64,000 nt of DNA from Sipunculus nudus (GCA_026874595.1 CM049307.1:61470370-61534369); one strand, 5' to 3'. Positions 37,520 through 47,598 are shown, numbered from the stretch's first letter. Translations and numbers: made by a program. Notes: a model not told the origin generated them from the letters alone.

Positions 37520-37615
37520 TTAAAAATGGACAGATAGACAGGTAGACAAACAGAGTTAATCACTTTATCTCCCTTTCTGCTGAAGCTGGAAAATGATTAA
37601 CATATGTTTGAAGTA
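37520..37615 (+). repeat. Local repeat family copy (gacagac...ctgctgaagc)
   Basis: Contains gacagatagacagg, acaaacagagttaatcac and cctttctgctgaagctgg. Related, diverged copies lie at about 40440-40500, 40685-40765, 40890-40985 and 41870-41965, so this family spread locally before the 980-bp duplication. Confidence 0.6.
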
Positions 37616-37872
37616 CATTGGAAGTGCAGTGTCATGGATACCTGACTTATAAAATGATGAAACAAGAGTCTACAGTCAATACTGTTCCCTGATGACTGTC
37701 TTCATTCCATATGCCTGCATGCATCATGGTGTCTGAGAAACACAGCAACACTGAACTCAGTCACTGTTGATCTTCATCAAACATTCAGAAACTGAATTTC
37801 TAGATCTGAAAATACATAAAATTTCACATTAATAATAAAAGATGAAAATATGTGTTGGTGTTAATACTGTTC

Positions 37873-37876
<4 letters not shown>

Positions 37877-37927
<51 letters not shown>
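37877..37927. repeat. (TA)n microsatellite
   Basis: About 50 bp of uninterrupted TA, followed by acacacaca. Confidence 0.95.
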
Positions 37928-37932
<5 letters not shown>

Positions 37933-38700
37933 CACACACACAATTTTAATCCAACCCCTTATAACTGCTTGTGATATAGGCATACTTCATGCACAAGGAA
38001 GTACAAGAGGGCGAGACCTAAACAGTGACAAAACATGCAATTACATGTTAACAGTTTGTCATGATGATGATAGACTACCTATCATCAATGGATATTAAAT
38101 TAGTCTGAACGAGGTAGGCCTACAAGGATAAATGTACTCATTATTGATTAAATATGTACTGTAACAGAATTCGATCTGTGCATATCTTGCAATTGTACAA
38201 TAATACAAGAAGAAATACAACAGAATATGGGTCATCATAACATGATTTCAGGTGATGGAGATTTGCCCAATTTCCAAAATTTCAAAGTTAGAAAGTTCCA
38301 CACATTTGTTTTGCTTATCTGAATTTCAATGCTAAAACCATGTACTTTCTTAGAGTTCACAGAACATTAGTCATAGTGTCCATACTTCAGGATTCAAAGG
38401 AGACCTCCCTAGATATTGAGTATGAATGGCCTAATGGTTAAATATATGCCCTGTCAGTCTTTCAGGCTGCTCAAAATTATGTTTTCGGCCCGTATCTCAC
38501 AGAATAAAGTTCACAATGTCCTACAGTTTTTGACAAATTGCTATCGAATTTTCATATTATAATAGTTTTAATCTTTGCATTTTGTACATACAAAATGTCA
38601 ACAGTGCTGACAGGAAAGCAAATGTGCAATGGTCAAGGTTGGACAAAATTTAAAGTTCTGATTTTACCTTTATGACAATAACTTAAAAAGATTATAAAAA

Positions 38701-38850
38701 TCTGTTATATGCTAGAAAAAAATATATAAATCTGTTATATGCTTGAACAAAATTTAAAAAAAAAATCTGTTATATGCTTGAAAATTTTTTTTATAAAAAA
38801 ATCTGTTATATGTTTGAAAATTTTTTTATAAAAAAATCTGTTATACGCTC
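38701..38850 (+). repeat. Minisatellite, unit 30-36 bp, five copies
   Basis: The motif tctgttatatgct occurs at 38701, 38731, 38766, 38802 and, as ttatacgct, 38837. The copies are separated by A/T-rich spacers of varying length. Confidence 0.88.
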
Positions 38851-39009
38851 TTATACGCTATAACGACTCTTATCTTCAACATCTATCATGTAAAGTAAGT
38901 CAATATCTTTCCTGATGTTTTCACAAGATACATTTTATTTGGGTAAATAACTGCTACAAATTGTACAATTTTGACCCAATCTTTGACACTAAAGTGCAAC
39001 AATTGGCTT

Positions 39010-39235
39010 TTACTGAAAAATGGAGGTTTCTCCTTAAATTAATATTCAGATTTGTTAGAAAATAAGGACATCTACCTGGATGTCAAATTTTGGATTCACT
39101 GGTCCAGTGGTTTTGAAACGTGGCATGTAAACGGAGATCGAGCTGGACAACCAGACCGATAATGGACAAATGACCATAGCTATATCTGACATAACGTATA
39201 TACAGGTAGTCATCTGAGCTAAAAATGGTGCTACA
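39010..39235 (+). repeat. Dispersed repeat, copy 1
   Basis: Shares with 43133-43367 the order tggaggttt-tccttaa, ggacatcta, tcaaattttg-attca, ttttgaaacgtg, gacaa-tggacaa, ataacgtata and ctgagctaaaaa. Two diverged copies in one 5-kb stretch suggest a genome-wide family. The style recalls repeats I associate with bivalve molluscs. Confidence 0.65.
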
Positions 39236-39333
39236 TAAATATTCCCTTTAACACAATATTGATTATTCTCAATTGAATGATAGCTCTTATTTCTAGAATT
39301 GTAAGAAATCTAAAAGCCTAAATCAGTATATAC

Positions 39334-39447
39334 CTTCTGAATATCAATAAATGCTGCCTTTGCTTCTGCTATGGTGGGCTTGGCATTTCTTCCTCTGCGC
39401 TGGAATCAGTTTTGGCAGTAAACGAAGCATCATAGCACTAATGGCAC
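39334..39447 (-). pseudogene. Exon-like fragment, minus strand
   Basis: Flanked on the minus strand by tttctttcag (acceptor-like) and aag/gtatat (donor-like), 114 bp. Coding-like peptide TDSSAEEEMPSP is followed, after a one-base frame change, by TIAEAKAAFIDIQK. No frame is open throughout, so it is decayed if real. It shares orientation with the fragments at 43616, 44306, 45384 and 46701. I do not recognise the family. Confidence 0.35.
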
Positions 39448-39548
39448 CTGAAAGAAACCAGGAATATAACAGAATGTCAACTTGTAGGACAATAACAGAT
39501 TTACTGTTTACTCGACCAATAAACAAATTTCATGGAATGTCCACAGGC

Positions 39549-39630
39549 ATTATGAAAATCATGATCCTGCTGATCATGCAGTGGTCAAGATTTTGAAGCA
39601 AGCTGGTTTGATAACCTTCCTTGTAGATAT
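39549..39630 (+). pseudogene. Amidase-signature-like exon fragment
   Basis: After an acceptor-like gtccacag, the plus strand reads YENHDPADHAVVKILKQAG and then LITFLV. This resembles the conserved stretch of amidase-signature enzymes (FAAH-like), where Asp-Ala-x-Val-Val-x-x-Leu-Lys-x-Ala-Gly-Ala precedes a KTN motif. The KTN and catalytic residues are absent, because the frame runs into unrelated sequence. It would be a captured or decayed exon. The resemblance is judged by eye and could be chance. Confidence 0.3.
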
Positions 39631-40255
39631 ATATACCATAACACATGAGTGGTCATATGGAGTGATTGATAAAGGGACTATTTAAAAGTTAAATGTGTCC
39701 ATTAGTCATTTTTCTCCATGAAATGCATTTAAAACTGTTTAAAATGTTAATGATGAGTCAGAAACAGGTTTAAAAGAGACCATTACATCAGCTTTATTAT
39801 ACATATATAAAGATGTAAGAGGGCAGATTTATAAAAAGTCACATACATGTCACTCTCAAAATCTATCTGGAACCTCTGTATAAACAACAAGGGATCCATC
39901 AGTCACAGTGCTCAGCTGAAGTTGACCTTGAGGTAAATATCTGAAAATGGAGGTAATGTCTGATAAGAAGAGGTAATATAGACCATGGCTGGATGATATG
40001 ATTGGTTTGTATTGATGAGTAAGAAATTGTTGCAAATAATATTTTGTGACCTGACCATGTGTTTTCTAATGTTAAAATTAAAGCATGTGAGCAGTTTGTG
40101 AACATAAGATGTATATTATTACCATAATCATTGGTTGGCTTTTTGATAAATTGATGACAGTACAGTAGTTTACACATTTGTTCGAGTGGGTCTATTTTTT
40201 ATTAATATTTTTTATATTATTAAATATATTTATTTTTTATTTTATAAAATGTATA

Positions 40256-40860
40256 CAGTTGAAATATAACTTATGTTCCCAGTCCACAGGTGTAAGGACT
40301 TGGTGGTGGTGTGGGGGTGGTATGACCGGAGTAACAACAACTCTGTATTATCAAAGTGTATATACATAGGATTTTCACTTAATTCAACAAAGCTTACAGA
40401 ATAAAAAAGTTCATTCACAATTACTTATATTTTAAAAAAGGACAGACAGACTAGTAGACAAACAAAGCTGATAATATATGTTTCAATTATTTCTTAATTT
40501 TTTTATTATATCTTTTTTTTTTTAAAGTTTAACATCTGAAATATTACACAATTGAGTATATAAGTTGTTTTCAAATTTCAGACTTTAATAGCTTAAATCC
40601 ATACACATACAGCATATGAAAGTTATTTCAACAGTGCTTATAGGAAAAATATCATAATAAATATATATTTAATGATAAGAGAGATGATGGACAGACAGAG
40701 CTGATCACTTTATGTTCCATTCTCCTGAAGCAAGAATTTGTTTCAATTAGATCTTAATTTTTTCTAATCCAATTGTTTTTTAAATGAAATAAATTTTACA
40801 CACTTGCACAGGTGCAAAGGAATCAATGGTAGCGGGGGGGGGGGGGGGGGGGGGGGGGGG
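40256..40860 (+). repeat. Diverged local tandem units before the 980-bp duplication
   Basis: Two related segments, starting near 40283 and 40801, share cacaggtg-aagga, a G-rich run, taacaaca and later gacagac-acaaac-aaagc. They look like old, diverged copies of the first part of the unit duplicated at 40865-42820. Confidence 0.5.
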
Positions 40861-40861
40861 G
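40834..40861 (+). repeat. 28-base G homopolymer
   Basis: An uninterrupted run of 28 G immediately before the 980-bp duplication. Runs of this length are unstable and error-prone to sequence, so the exact length is uncertain. Confidence 0.9.
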
Positions 40862-40864
40862 ATT

Positions 40865-41840
40865 AACAACACTTCTGCATATACATACAGGGCAAACAAA
40901 GCCTGATCTCCAATTCTGCTGAGGCAGGAAAATAATGAACAAATGTTTGTATTCGATCCTCATTTTTTTTATCACATCAATTTTTTTTAATTTTAAGTAT
41001 ATATTTCTATACATTTCCAATATAACATATATATCTGAATATAAAAGTTAATTCATAATTCTAAATTGCATCATCATATATCTCAATCTTGTCAGATAAT
41101 CCCACATCATGCATACAAATGCATATTTATTTTTTTACCACACAAATATATCTTTTAAATTTGCAAAACAATAAAAATCTAAAAATAATACTTGAATCAG
41201 ATTTCACAATTTTTAATTGTGCCTTTATTTATCTGTAATTTGCTTCATATTTTATAAATTTATGCATACTGATGGGTTTAATTTTAATATTTTAAAATCA
41301 TTTAAAAGGAAATTGATTTCTATAAAAAGGCTACATTAACCCAAATGGTTTCTTCTGGATTACTCAATGAATTACTCATTCAAGGAAAGTTTTGTGTATT
41401 GGAGTGGAGACAGCATTACAGTTGAGGAAATACAGGGCAAACAATAACAATTACTGCATAACACTTGGTGGGTAGGGTTGGGGGGGGGGGGTGGAGGGTG
41501 GAGTTTATATGAGAATAACTGTACACCTGTCACAGCAAGGGATCTCCCCCAGTGACCTGTAACAAATGAGGAACCCTGGCATAGCTAACTTAACTTAAGT
41601 GACCAGGAGTGGGCTGCCTGCATCTGGACAAAGCATGTGACTATAATAAGAGGCTGAACAAAAAAAATTCAATTATTAGCCTAATTTTTTAGCTTTTATT
41701 TTCTAATTTCAGGTTTAAACAAATAGTACTTTATTAATACTTAAGTTTACATGCTGTGAAAATTTAATCAACAGTACTCACAGGAAAAAAAAAAACGTGC
41801 CATGGTCAAAATTGAAGGTACTGATTCTATTTTTATGCTA
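40865..41840 (+). repeat. 980-bp tandem duplication, copy 1
   Basis: Matches 41845-42820 at an offset of 980 bp with only about seven to ten substitutions that I could see. It begins acaacacttctgcatat and ends ctatttttatgcta. Confidence 0.95.
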
Positions 41841-41844
41841 AAAA

Positions 41845-42820
41845 AACAACACTTCTGCATATACATACAGGGCAAACAAAGCCTGATCTCCAATTCTGCT
41901 GAGGCAGGAAAATAGTGAACAAATGTTTGTATTAGATCCTCATTTTTTTTATCACATCAATTTTTTTTAATTTTAAGTATATATTTCTATACATTTCCAA
42001 TATAACATATATATCTGAATATAAAAGTTAATTCATAATTCTAAATTGCATCATCATATATCTCAATCTTGTCAGATAACCCCACATCATGCATACAAAT
42101 GCATATTTATTTTTTTACCACACAAATATATCTTTTAAATTTGCAAAACAATAAAAATCTAAAAATAATACTTGAATCAGATTTCACAATTTTTAATTGT
42201 GCCTTTATTTATCTGTAATTTGCTTCATATTTTATAAATTTATGCATACTGATGGGTTTAATTTTAATATTTTAAAATCATTTAAAAGGAAATTGATTTC
42301 TATAAAAAGGCTACATTAACCCAAATGGTTTCTTCTGGATTACTCAATGAATTACTCATTCAAGGAAAGTTTTGTATATTGGAGTGGAGACAGCATTACA
42401 GTTGAGGAAATACAGGGCAAACAATAACAATTACTGCATAACACTTGGTGGGTAGGGTTGGGGGTGGGGGGTGGAGGGTGGAGTTTATATGAGAATAACT
42501 GTACACCTGTCACAGCAAGGGATCTCCCCCAGTGACCTGTAACAAATGAGGAACCCTGGCATAGCTAACTTAACTTTAGTGACCAGGAGTGGGCTGCCTG
42601 CATCTGGACAAAGCATGTGACTATTATAAGAGGCTGAACAAAAAAAATTCAATTATTAGCCTAATTTTTTAGCTTTTATTTTCTAATTTCAGGTTTAAAC
42701 AAATAGTACTTTATTAATACTTAAGTTTACATGCTGTGAAAATTTAATCAACAGTACTCACAGGAAAAAAAAAAACGTGCCATGGTCAAAATTGAAGGTA
42801 CTGATTCTATTTTTATGCTA
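41845..42820 (+). repeat. 980-bp tandem duplication, copy 2
   Basis: Near-identical to copy 1. Differences include aatagtgaac for aataatgaac, ggggtgggggg for a pure G-run, and ctattataag for ctataataag. After copy 2 the sequence continues with ataattttaaaaaa. Confidence 0.95.
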
Positions 42821-43132
42821 ATAATTTTAAAAAATTTAATAATTCAGATCTAATCTTGGGTATACAATTTAATCTTAATTTAAACAAAGTTATATACTTG
42901 AACGAAAGGTCTCTACCTTCCAAAATTTTCATGTCAGGTGAGTAAATTTCCTGAATTTGTAATTTACAAAGTCCATTATATTCGGGCCCACAACTTGAAG
43001 AAATTACACTAAAAGACTTAATTTCCAGCATGTATATGGAAAATATATAGGAGAATACCAGTACTTCTGGTAAATATTAAGAAAGAAAAACAGACAGACC
43101 AGTGGTTTTGATATTAGGCAGTCCTGAAGTGT

Positions 43133-43367
43133 GAAAGTAGGTTTTTAATGGAAACCGGAGGTTTTTCCTTAATTTCTCGAAGGAATGAAGTCGCAGTGAC
43201 CAAGTTTCCGGTTTGGTAGGAGATTTTGGGGACATCTAACAGTATGCCAAATTTTGAATTCATAGGTCTAATGATTTCAAAACGTGCCAATCTAACAGAC
43301 GGACAGACGACAGACAATGGACAATGACTATAGCTCAGATAACGTATAGTCAGCTGAGCTAAAAAAA
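43133..43367 (+). repeat. Dispersed repeat, copy 2
   Basis: Counterpart of 39010-39235, with the motif series ending gctcagataacgtatagtc and agctgagctaaaaa. Confidence 0.65.
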
Positions 43368-43375
43368 ATTTAGGC

Positions 43376-43445
43376 AGCTTCTGTAGTCTAACAGGTAGAA
43401 CACATGATTTATACCTGGGAGGTGGACAGTTAAAATCATAGCCTA
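43376..43445 (+). other. tRNA-like segment (possible SINE head)
   Basis: tagtctaacagg at 43384-43395 fits an A-box. cagttaaaatc at 43427-43437 loosely fits a B-box about 40 bp later. It is not a foldable complete tRNA by eye and has no clear SINE tail, so only a weak tRNA-derived remnant can be suggested. Confidence 0.25.
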
Positions 43446-43615
43446 GAAGTAGTGTGCTTGTCTTGGACAGGCCATGAAAGCCATTATTGTTACAGAAGAT
43501 GGACAAGATACTGAAACTTGTACCACCGTACTCAACTGGTTAGCAGACAGATTAAAATCATGTACAATATTTCAAAAAGAACTATACAGCTACTTACAAG
43601 GTGGTCCAAGATTAC

Positions 43616-43712
43616 CTGCTGATGGCTCAGATGAATTCAAACCAGCTAACATCTTCATGCTGTCTGGGTATTTCACTGCCACCTGGTTCTTATCCTTCAG
43701 GATGGCTGCCAT
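43616..43712 (-). pseudogene. Exon-like fragment, minus strand
   Basis: On the minus strand an ATG at 43712 opens MAAILKDKNQVAVKYPDSMK, then MLAGLNSSEPSA. It ends at CAG/GTAATC, a good donor-like junction. An in-frame stop lies nine bases upstream of the ATG. Codon use looks coding, unlike the AT-rich surroundings. The 120-codon plus-strand ORF across it (43474-43836) is probably its shadow. Family not recognised. Confidence 0.35.
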
Positions 43713-44149
43713 GTCATCTCATTTAGCCAACTCCATCATGCCTCCTCATCCAGATATATTCCAAAGAAGTCTCCCTCTACCTATGAATGTCAAGTTAGCC
43801 AAATCAAGAATCAGTTTGCTTGGAATAGTTTACTGATAGATCAGGTATTATATAAAACCTTGAATTCACCTACACAAAGTAAAATAATGAAATCATTTAC
43901 ATGATGAAAAAGATTGGGTGCCTCTGGCTTTTCATATTATTATTGTAGGAGACTTGTTATTCTCAGGTTGAAGAATCTGTACATTGTAAACAGGATCATG
44001 CATGCAACACTTCACTAGTAACTTGTTTACCTTTAGCCTAAAGATCCATTGGGATTATAGTATCATCTGAAAGAGTATTTTCACTGGTAGGACTGGTGAT
44101 TGTAATATAGATTCTTTTAATAGAAAATCAGGAAGTAATTACCCATATA

Positions 44150-44267
44150 CAGGGGCGGATCCAGGATTTAGAAAATGTGTCATACAGACCCTTATGTGTG
44201 TGTCTGTGACTCCCCCCCCCCCCCCCCTCCCCCAGTCCTGGAACTTAAAGATAAATTGACGCCACTG
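44150..44267. mobile_element. Short hAT-like terminal remnant
   Basis: Starts caggggcggatccagg and ends gacgccactg, whose complement starts cagtggcgtc. CAGRGGCG-type ends are common in hAT elements. No 8-bp target duplication is visible, and the interior is mainly a C-run (about 44212-44233). Confidence 0.3.
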
Positions 44268-44305
44268 GCTGTCAGGATTAGCAAACCTTAGATATCTCAT
44301 TTACT

Positions 44306-44455
44306 TTATATCCAAACATGGGCCTTCTCCTCCACAAATCCAGGGTAACCTCGACACCCTGTCTCTGCCATGTACTCATGCATCCTCTCTTTCAGTTTCT
44401 GATATTAATGCTGGAGCCACTTGGTCTCGAGCTTGATGGAGGCAGTGTCTGGATC
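44306..44455 (-). pseudogene. Exon-like fragment, minus strand
   Basis: Preceded on the minus strand by tgttacag. The most coding-like frame reads DPDTASIKLETKWLQH, a TAA stop at 44405-44407, then YQKLKERMHEYMAETGCRGY and PGFVEEKAHVWI, ending at a stop at 44306. The Lys/Glu-rich helix-like stretch is unlike its surroundings. Same orientation as the neighbouring fragments. One in-frame stop argues for a pseudogene. Family not recognised. Confidence 0.38.
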
Positions 44456-44837
44456 TGTAACATAAAATTACCGGTACTCAGAAATACTATATATACCGTA
44501 TGAATCTGTATTAAGCAGGCCCCAGGCAGAGCTGATTCATTGGGATTCAATTTGCATTTTTTTTTGCAGGAAAACAAGTCAGAATAACTACTTATTAAAA
44601 CTACTTCTACTAAAATAATAGTTTCCACTTTACCAGTGAAATGTTCTGTTTTAATACTTACTACCAAGAGTTATTCTATTTTTCAAGAAATGGAACATTT
44701 TTTCTTTAAAGGGGAAAACAATTTTGTACTGTTTAATAGAAGAAGGGGAACCTTTTATTTTTTATCACATTGTGCACACATGGAAAACAACTTGGCTTCA
44801 TGTCATATTGCACCAACTTGTAATTTAAGTGATTATA

Positions 44838-44841
44838 TATA

Positions 44842-44880
<39 letters not shown>

Positions 44881-44910
44881 CACATGCACACACATATATA
44901 TATATATATC
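44838..44910. repeat. (TA)n/(CA)n microsatellite
   Basis: TA tract at about 44850-44877, then acacatgcacacaca and another TA tract. Confidence 0.92.
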
Positions 44911-45383
44911 AAATACACATACCGGTATATTTTTAATACCGTTGTAAGTTTCCTTATTTGAATTGCCCTACCTATGTTTGATAATTTATGAAAAAAAACA
45001 TGACGGTGCATGCATGTCCAGCACTTCAGCCCCTGCTCAGTTATGCGTGACATGCTCTTTCAGACCAAACATGTACGCTCGCACTTGGTATTCTCTGCAC
45101 CAAAGGTGTGTTGGCCCATGTAACTATTTAACTAGTCTTATGCCACTGCAATGATGTTCAAGTTTCACTGATAAAGAATGAAAGGAATAAATTGTATGGC
45201 ACTGAGAAGCTGACAAGTTGGTATTCTCACTGCAATTGGATTAAATCCTGTTGGGTCTCCAATAAAATATAGGCAAAACCTGCCTCCTCTTACCTTGATC
45301 ATGTTCTAGGTAAATAAATCAATATTCCTGTAAGTCGTTTGAGTCAGGTTTACATTTGCACTGAAAAAGACATGATTTGGGTT

Positions 45384-45441
45384 TTATCTGACACATGACT
45401 TCTTGGCCTTGACCCTTTTATTCCAAGCGGCCAGGGTCTTC
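45384..45441 (-). pseudogene. Exon-like fragment, minus strand
   Basis: After ctgtgttctgtgtgcag, a strong acceptor-like site, one frame reads KTLAAWNKRVKAKKSCVR and then a stop at 45384. The length is short and the assignment rests on the acceptor and the peptide composition. It could be a terminal exon or part of the same decayed gene as 44306 and 46701. Confidence 0.3.
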
Positions 45442-45549
45442 CTGCACACAGAACACAGAGTGACCCGAAAGAAATGAACATGCTGTGTAAAATGATGAAA
45501 CTTAAATTGGACCACACCAACAATTAATAAGAAAGCCTGTGAAAAGACA

Positions 45550-45710
45550 CTATATATGACAATATAAACATATATAAACACACATATCAATATTATATAT
45601 ACACTATAATATATATATGTAAGTATATATATATATATATATACTTATTTAGTATATACTTATAAAGCATATATATATATAAATATATATTCTTTAAAAT
45701 ATCTTTTGAA
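45550..45710. repeat. AT-rich tract with TA microsatellites
   Basis: Several tatata runs, including about 45606-45642 and 45668-45690. Confidence 0.88.
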
Positions 45711-45977
45711 GATGTTACTGTTTTAATGTTATTTTATAAAGGAATATATTTGTTTTATATTCCTGTGATGTCACACAAACATGTTTTTAATATTTCATTT
45801 TATTTGTACTTAATTTCTATTCATATTAAACATTTAAATATTTATTGGAAGGGGCATATGACATATTAAAGGCATTGGAACTGAAGCCCCCCCCCCCACA
45901 CACACACAGACACACCCCACACATAAATTGAAAGTTGGGGTGGAGGCAATTTAATGGAATAGTTTTGCCCATATGCC

Positions 45978-45979
45978 TG

Positions 45980-46018
<39 letters not shown>

Positions 46019-46062
46019 TATATAAATATATATATACATAAATATATATATATATATATATG
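45978..46062. repeat. (TA)n microsatellite
   Basis: Interrupted TA run of about 85 bp. The minus-strand ORF over it is low-complexity Ile/Tyr. Confidence 0.93.
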
Positions 46063-46189
46063 TCTTAAATTTTAATTGTGTAAAATTACCTGAAATCTCT
46101 ATATTTTTTCTTAAACATTTTGTATGGGCCAACTTGGCCCAAGGTTAGTGTCCTTCTGTAAAGATTTCCTATAGGATTTTTGTCACCAA

Positions 46190-46250
46190 TATATATTATA
46201 TTTATAATATATATATATATATATATATATTTTATATATATATTTTAAAG
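46190..46250. repeat. AT-rich TA tract
   Basis: Short palindromic TA-rich run between unique flanks. Confidence 0.88.
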
Positions 46251-46315
46251 AAATGATGTTCCCACGGGCCACGCCTATGTTTCTTCTAACATCTGTCAAA
46301 CAAATAAATTTAGTC

Positions 46316-46327
46316 TGCGCATGCGCA
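46316..46327. promoter_or_regulatory. NRF1-like palindrome TGCGCATGCGCA
   Basis: A perfect 12-bp palindrome matching the NRF1 core consensus, in a locally GC-richer stretch. NRF1 sites are common in animal promoters. No clear transcription start is visible, so its role is unknown. Confidence 0.35.
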
Positions 46328-46700
46328 CTATTTGACAGTATGCATGGTTTCCCTTCGTATCGTGCTCCCTGTGGCAGAACAGTCAGCCATTAATTTTTAT
46401 TTACACCAAAACACTGCTTCATATTCATAAGAAAAATTAAGAAGGGTACAAAAAATTAAAAGAACATTTTCTCTTTGGAATAAGAACATTTTTAGAATCG
46501 GATGACATAGAATATGCAAGATGTTATTGGATTCTAATGAAGTGATCTAATGTTTTTTACATCATCAATCGATCATGACGGCAATGAATTTAGCGTGTCG
46601 GTTTAAACTAAATGCACTGGTTAAAGTCAGTTCTAAAAATACTTTACAGCCAAATTAAATACCAAAGCCAGTGAAATCTAACCAGAAAAATAAGCCTTAC

Positions 46701-46794
46701 CCTTTATATGACCTGTGAAAAACACCCAGGTCCCTTGCTCCTGCTTCAACTTCAACTTTTCAAGTATCTTCTTCACAAATTTGTCAATGTTGAA
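46701..46794 (-). pseudogene. Exon-like fragment, minus strand
   Basis: Minus-strand block bounded by cttctag (acceptor-like) and AAAGG/GTAAGG (donor-like). One frame is open throughout: FNIDKFVKKILEKLKLKQEQ then GTWVFFTGHIKG. The preceding codon in frame is the TAG of the acceptor, consistent with an exon boundary. It is the best-looking exon candidate in the window. Family not recognised. The 137-codon plus-strand ORF at 46708-47121 overlaps it and runs into a MITE, so I treat that ORF as spurious. Confidence 0.42.
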
Positions 46795-46897
46795 CTAGAA
46801 GACGCTACAAAACACGTGGACAAACACGCAGCTCCTATGCAGCGTCCAATAAGGAAAGGCAATCGCGCACGTGCCCCCGTGTCAGAAACAAATCTAA

Positions 46898-47431
46898 GGG
46901 CGTGTTTTGGCGCTCTGACCAAAGTTTGGTTGTACGTTTGGTTACGACCAAATGCGTTTTGGCGCTCCGGTTCAGGGCTTTGGTTGAACCAGTGGTCGGA
47001 CCAAGCTGAACCGAGAATGACTGTGGTTCTGCAGAGACAGAGGATGGTATATAAAGCCCTAATACAAAATCAAAGTACCGGGGCTTATACATCTCTACAC
47101 GTGGCCCCGGAACAAGCATAAGTATTATTAGGTATTGAGTGCAAACGGGTCGAAACCCAGTCGCTTCAGGATCATTTTGCCCTGAAAAACACGAAACCAC
47201 AACAAGCTGAATACAGACATTCGGATAAACCATCTCATTGTGGATCTAAAAAATCTGTTTACCATTTTTATCTTAAAAACACCCGCCTGTTTTTAAGAAA
47301 GGCGGCAAATATTGACTCTTGATTTCGTCATTTCAGAGACGCCATTTTTGTTCTTGACCAAACGCGTTTTAGTGCAATCCAGCAACCAGCTTCTGTTCAC
47401 AACCAACCTAACAACTCGCCAAAACGCACCC
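46898..47431. mobile_element. PIF/Harbinger-like MITE, 534 bp
   Basis: Inverted ends GGGCGTGTTTTGGCG and CGCCAAAACGCACCC (two mismatches) are flanked by TAA on both sides (46895-46897 and 47432-47434). GGG termini plus a TWA-type 3-bp duplication are the pattern of PIF/Harbinger elements. It is too short for a transposase. Subterminal gaccaaa/tttggt motifs are repeated near both ends. Confidence 0.85.
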
Positions 47432-47479
47432 TAAATGTTACTTTGTATCAGATTATTAGTTTGCGGGCAACCAATTGGC

Positions 47480-47580
47480 CGCGGTCGGTGTTAACCAATA
47501 TTCTGGGCTCTACTCAAACAATATTTGGTTGATTTTAACCAATATCTGCTTCAACCAATTAAATTGGTAGCTGTTTCAAC
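47480..47580. repeat. Subterminal motif cluster, right end of CACTC element
   Basis: Repeated aaccaat/attggtt motifs, including tggttgattttaacc and caaccaattaaattggt. They mirror the left cluster but are less dense. Confidence 0.8.
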
Positions 47581-47598
47581 CAATCCGTTTTTAGAGTG
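47578..47598 (-). repeat. Right TIR of CACTC element
   Basis: Ends TTTTTAGAGTG; inverted match to 31181-31201 with two mismatches. Followed by TT and the array sequence. Confidence 0.9.

Larger units (their letters stand above)
36958..46690. other. AT-rich interior of the CACTC element
   Basis: No intact gene is visible. The stretch holds microsatellites, a minisatellite, a 980-bp tandem duplication, two copies of a dispersed repeat and short exon-like fragments, listed separately. Nothing is recognisable in 36958-37870, 37930-38690, 39660-40255, 43840-44145, 44510-44840 or 46330-46690. Confidence 0.6.
31181..47598. mobile_element. CACTC-terminus DNA transposon (CACTA-like), 16.4 kb with nested insertions
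   Basis: Terminal inverted repeats of 21 bp with 19 matches begin CACTCTAAAAA at 31181 and mirror at 47578-47598. The flanks are cagccTT on the left and TTcggtcc on the right, against array sequence cagccttccgtcc, so a 2-bp TT duplication plus one substitution fits. The ends carry dense GGTTGAAATCAACC-like palindromes, similar in layout to the subterminal transposase-binding repeats of CACTA (EnSpm) elements. Removing the DIRS element and the MITE leaves about 10.4 kb. No intact transposase is visible. The superfamily is assigned from end sequence and layout only. Confidence 0.8.

Noticed and set aside
38420..38510. tRNA-like segment starting tggcctaatggttaaa
   Set aside because: The A-box-like start is suggestive, but no acceptable B-box or cloverleaf follows.
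43474..43836. 120-codon plus-strand ORF as a gene
   Set aside because: Part of it is the complement of a better coding-like minus-strand fragment with a splice-like border, and the rest is low in coding character.
46708..47121. 137-codon plus-strand ORF as a gene
   Set aside because: It runs from an antisense exon-like block into the PIF/Harbinger-like MITE, so it is a chance fusion.
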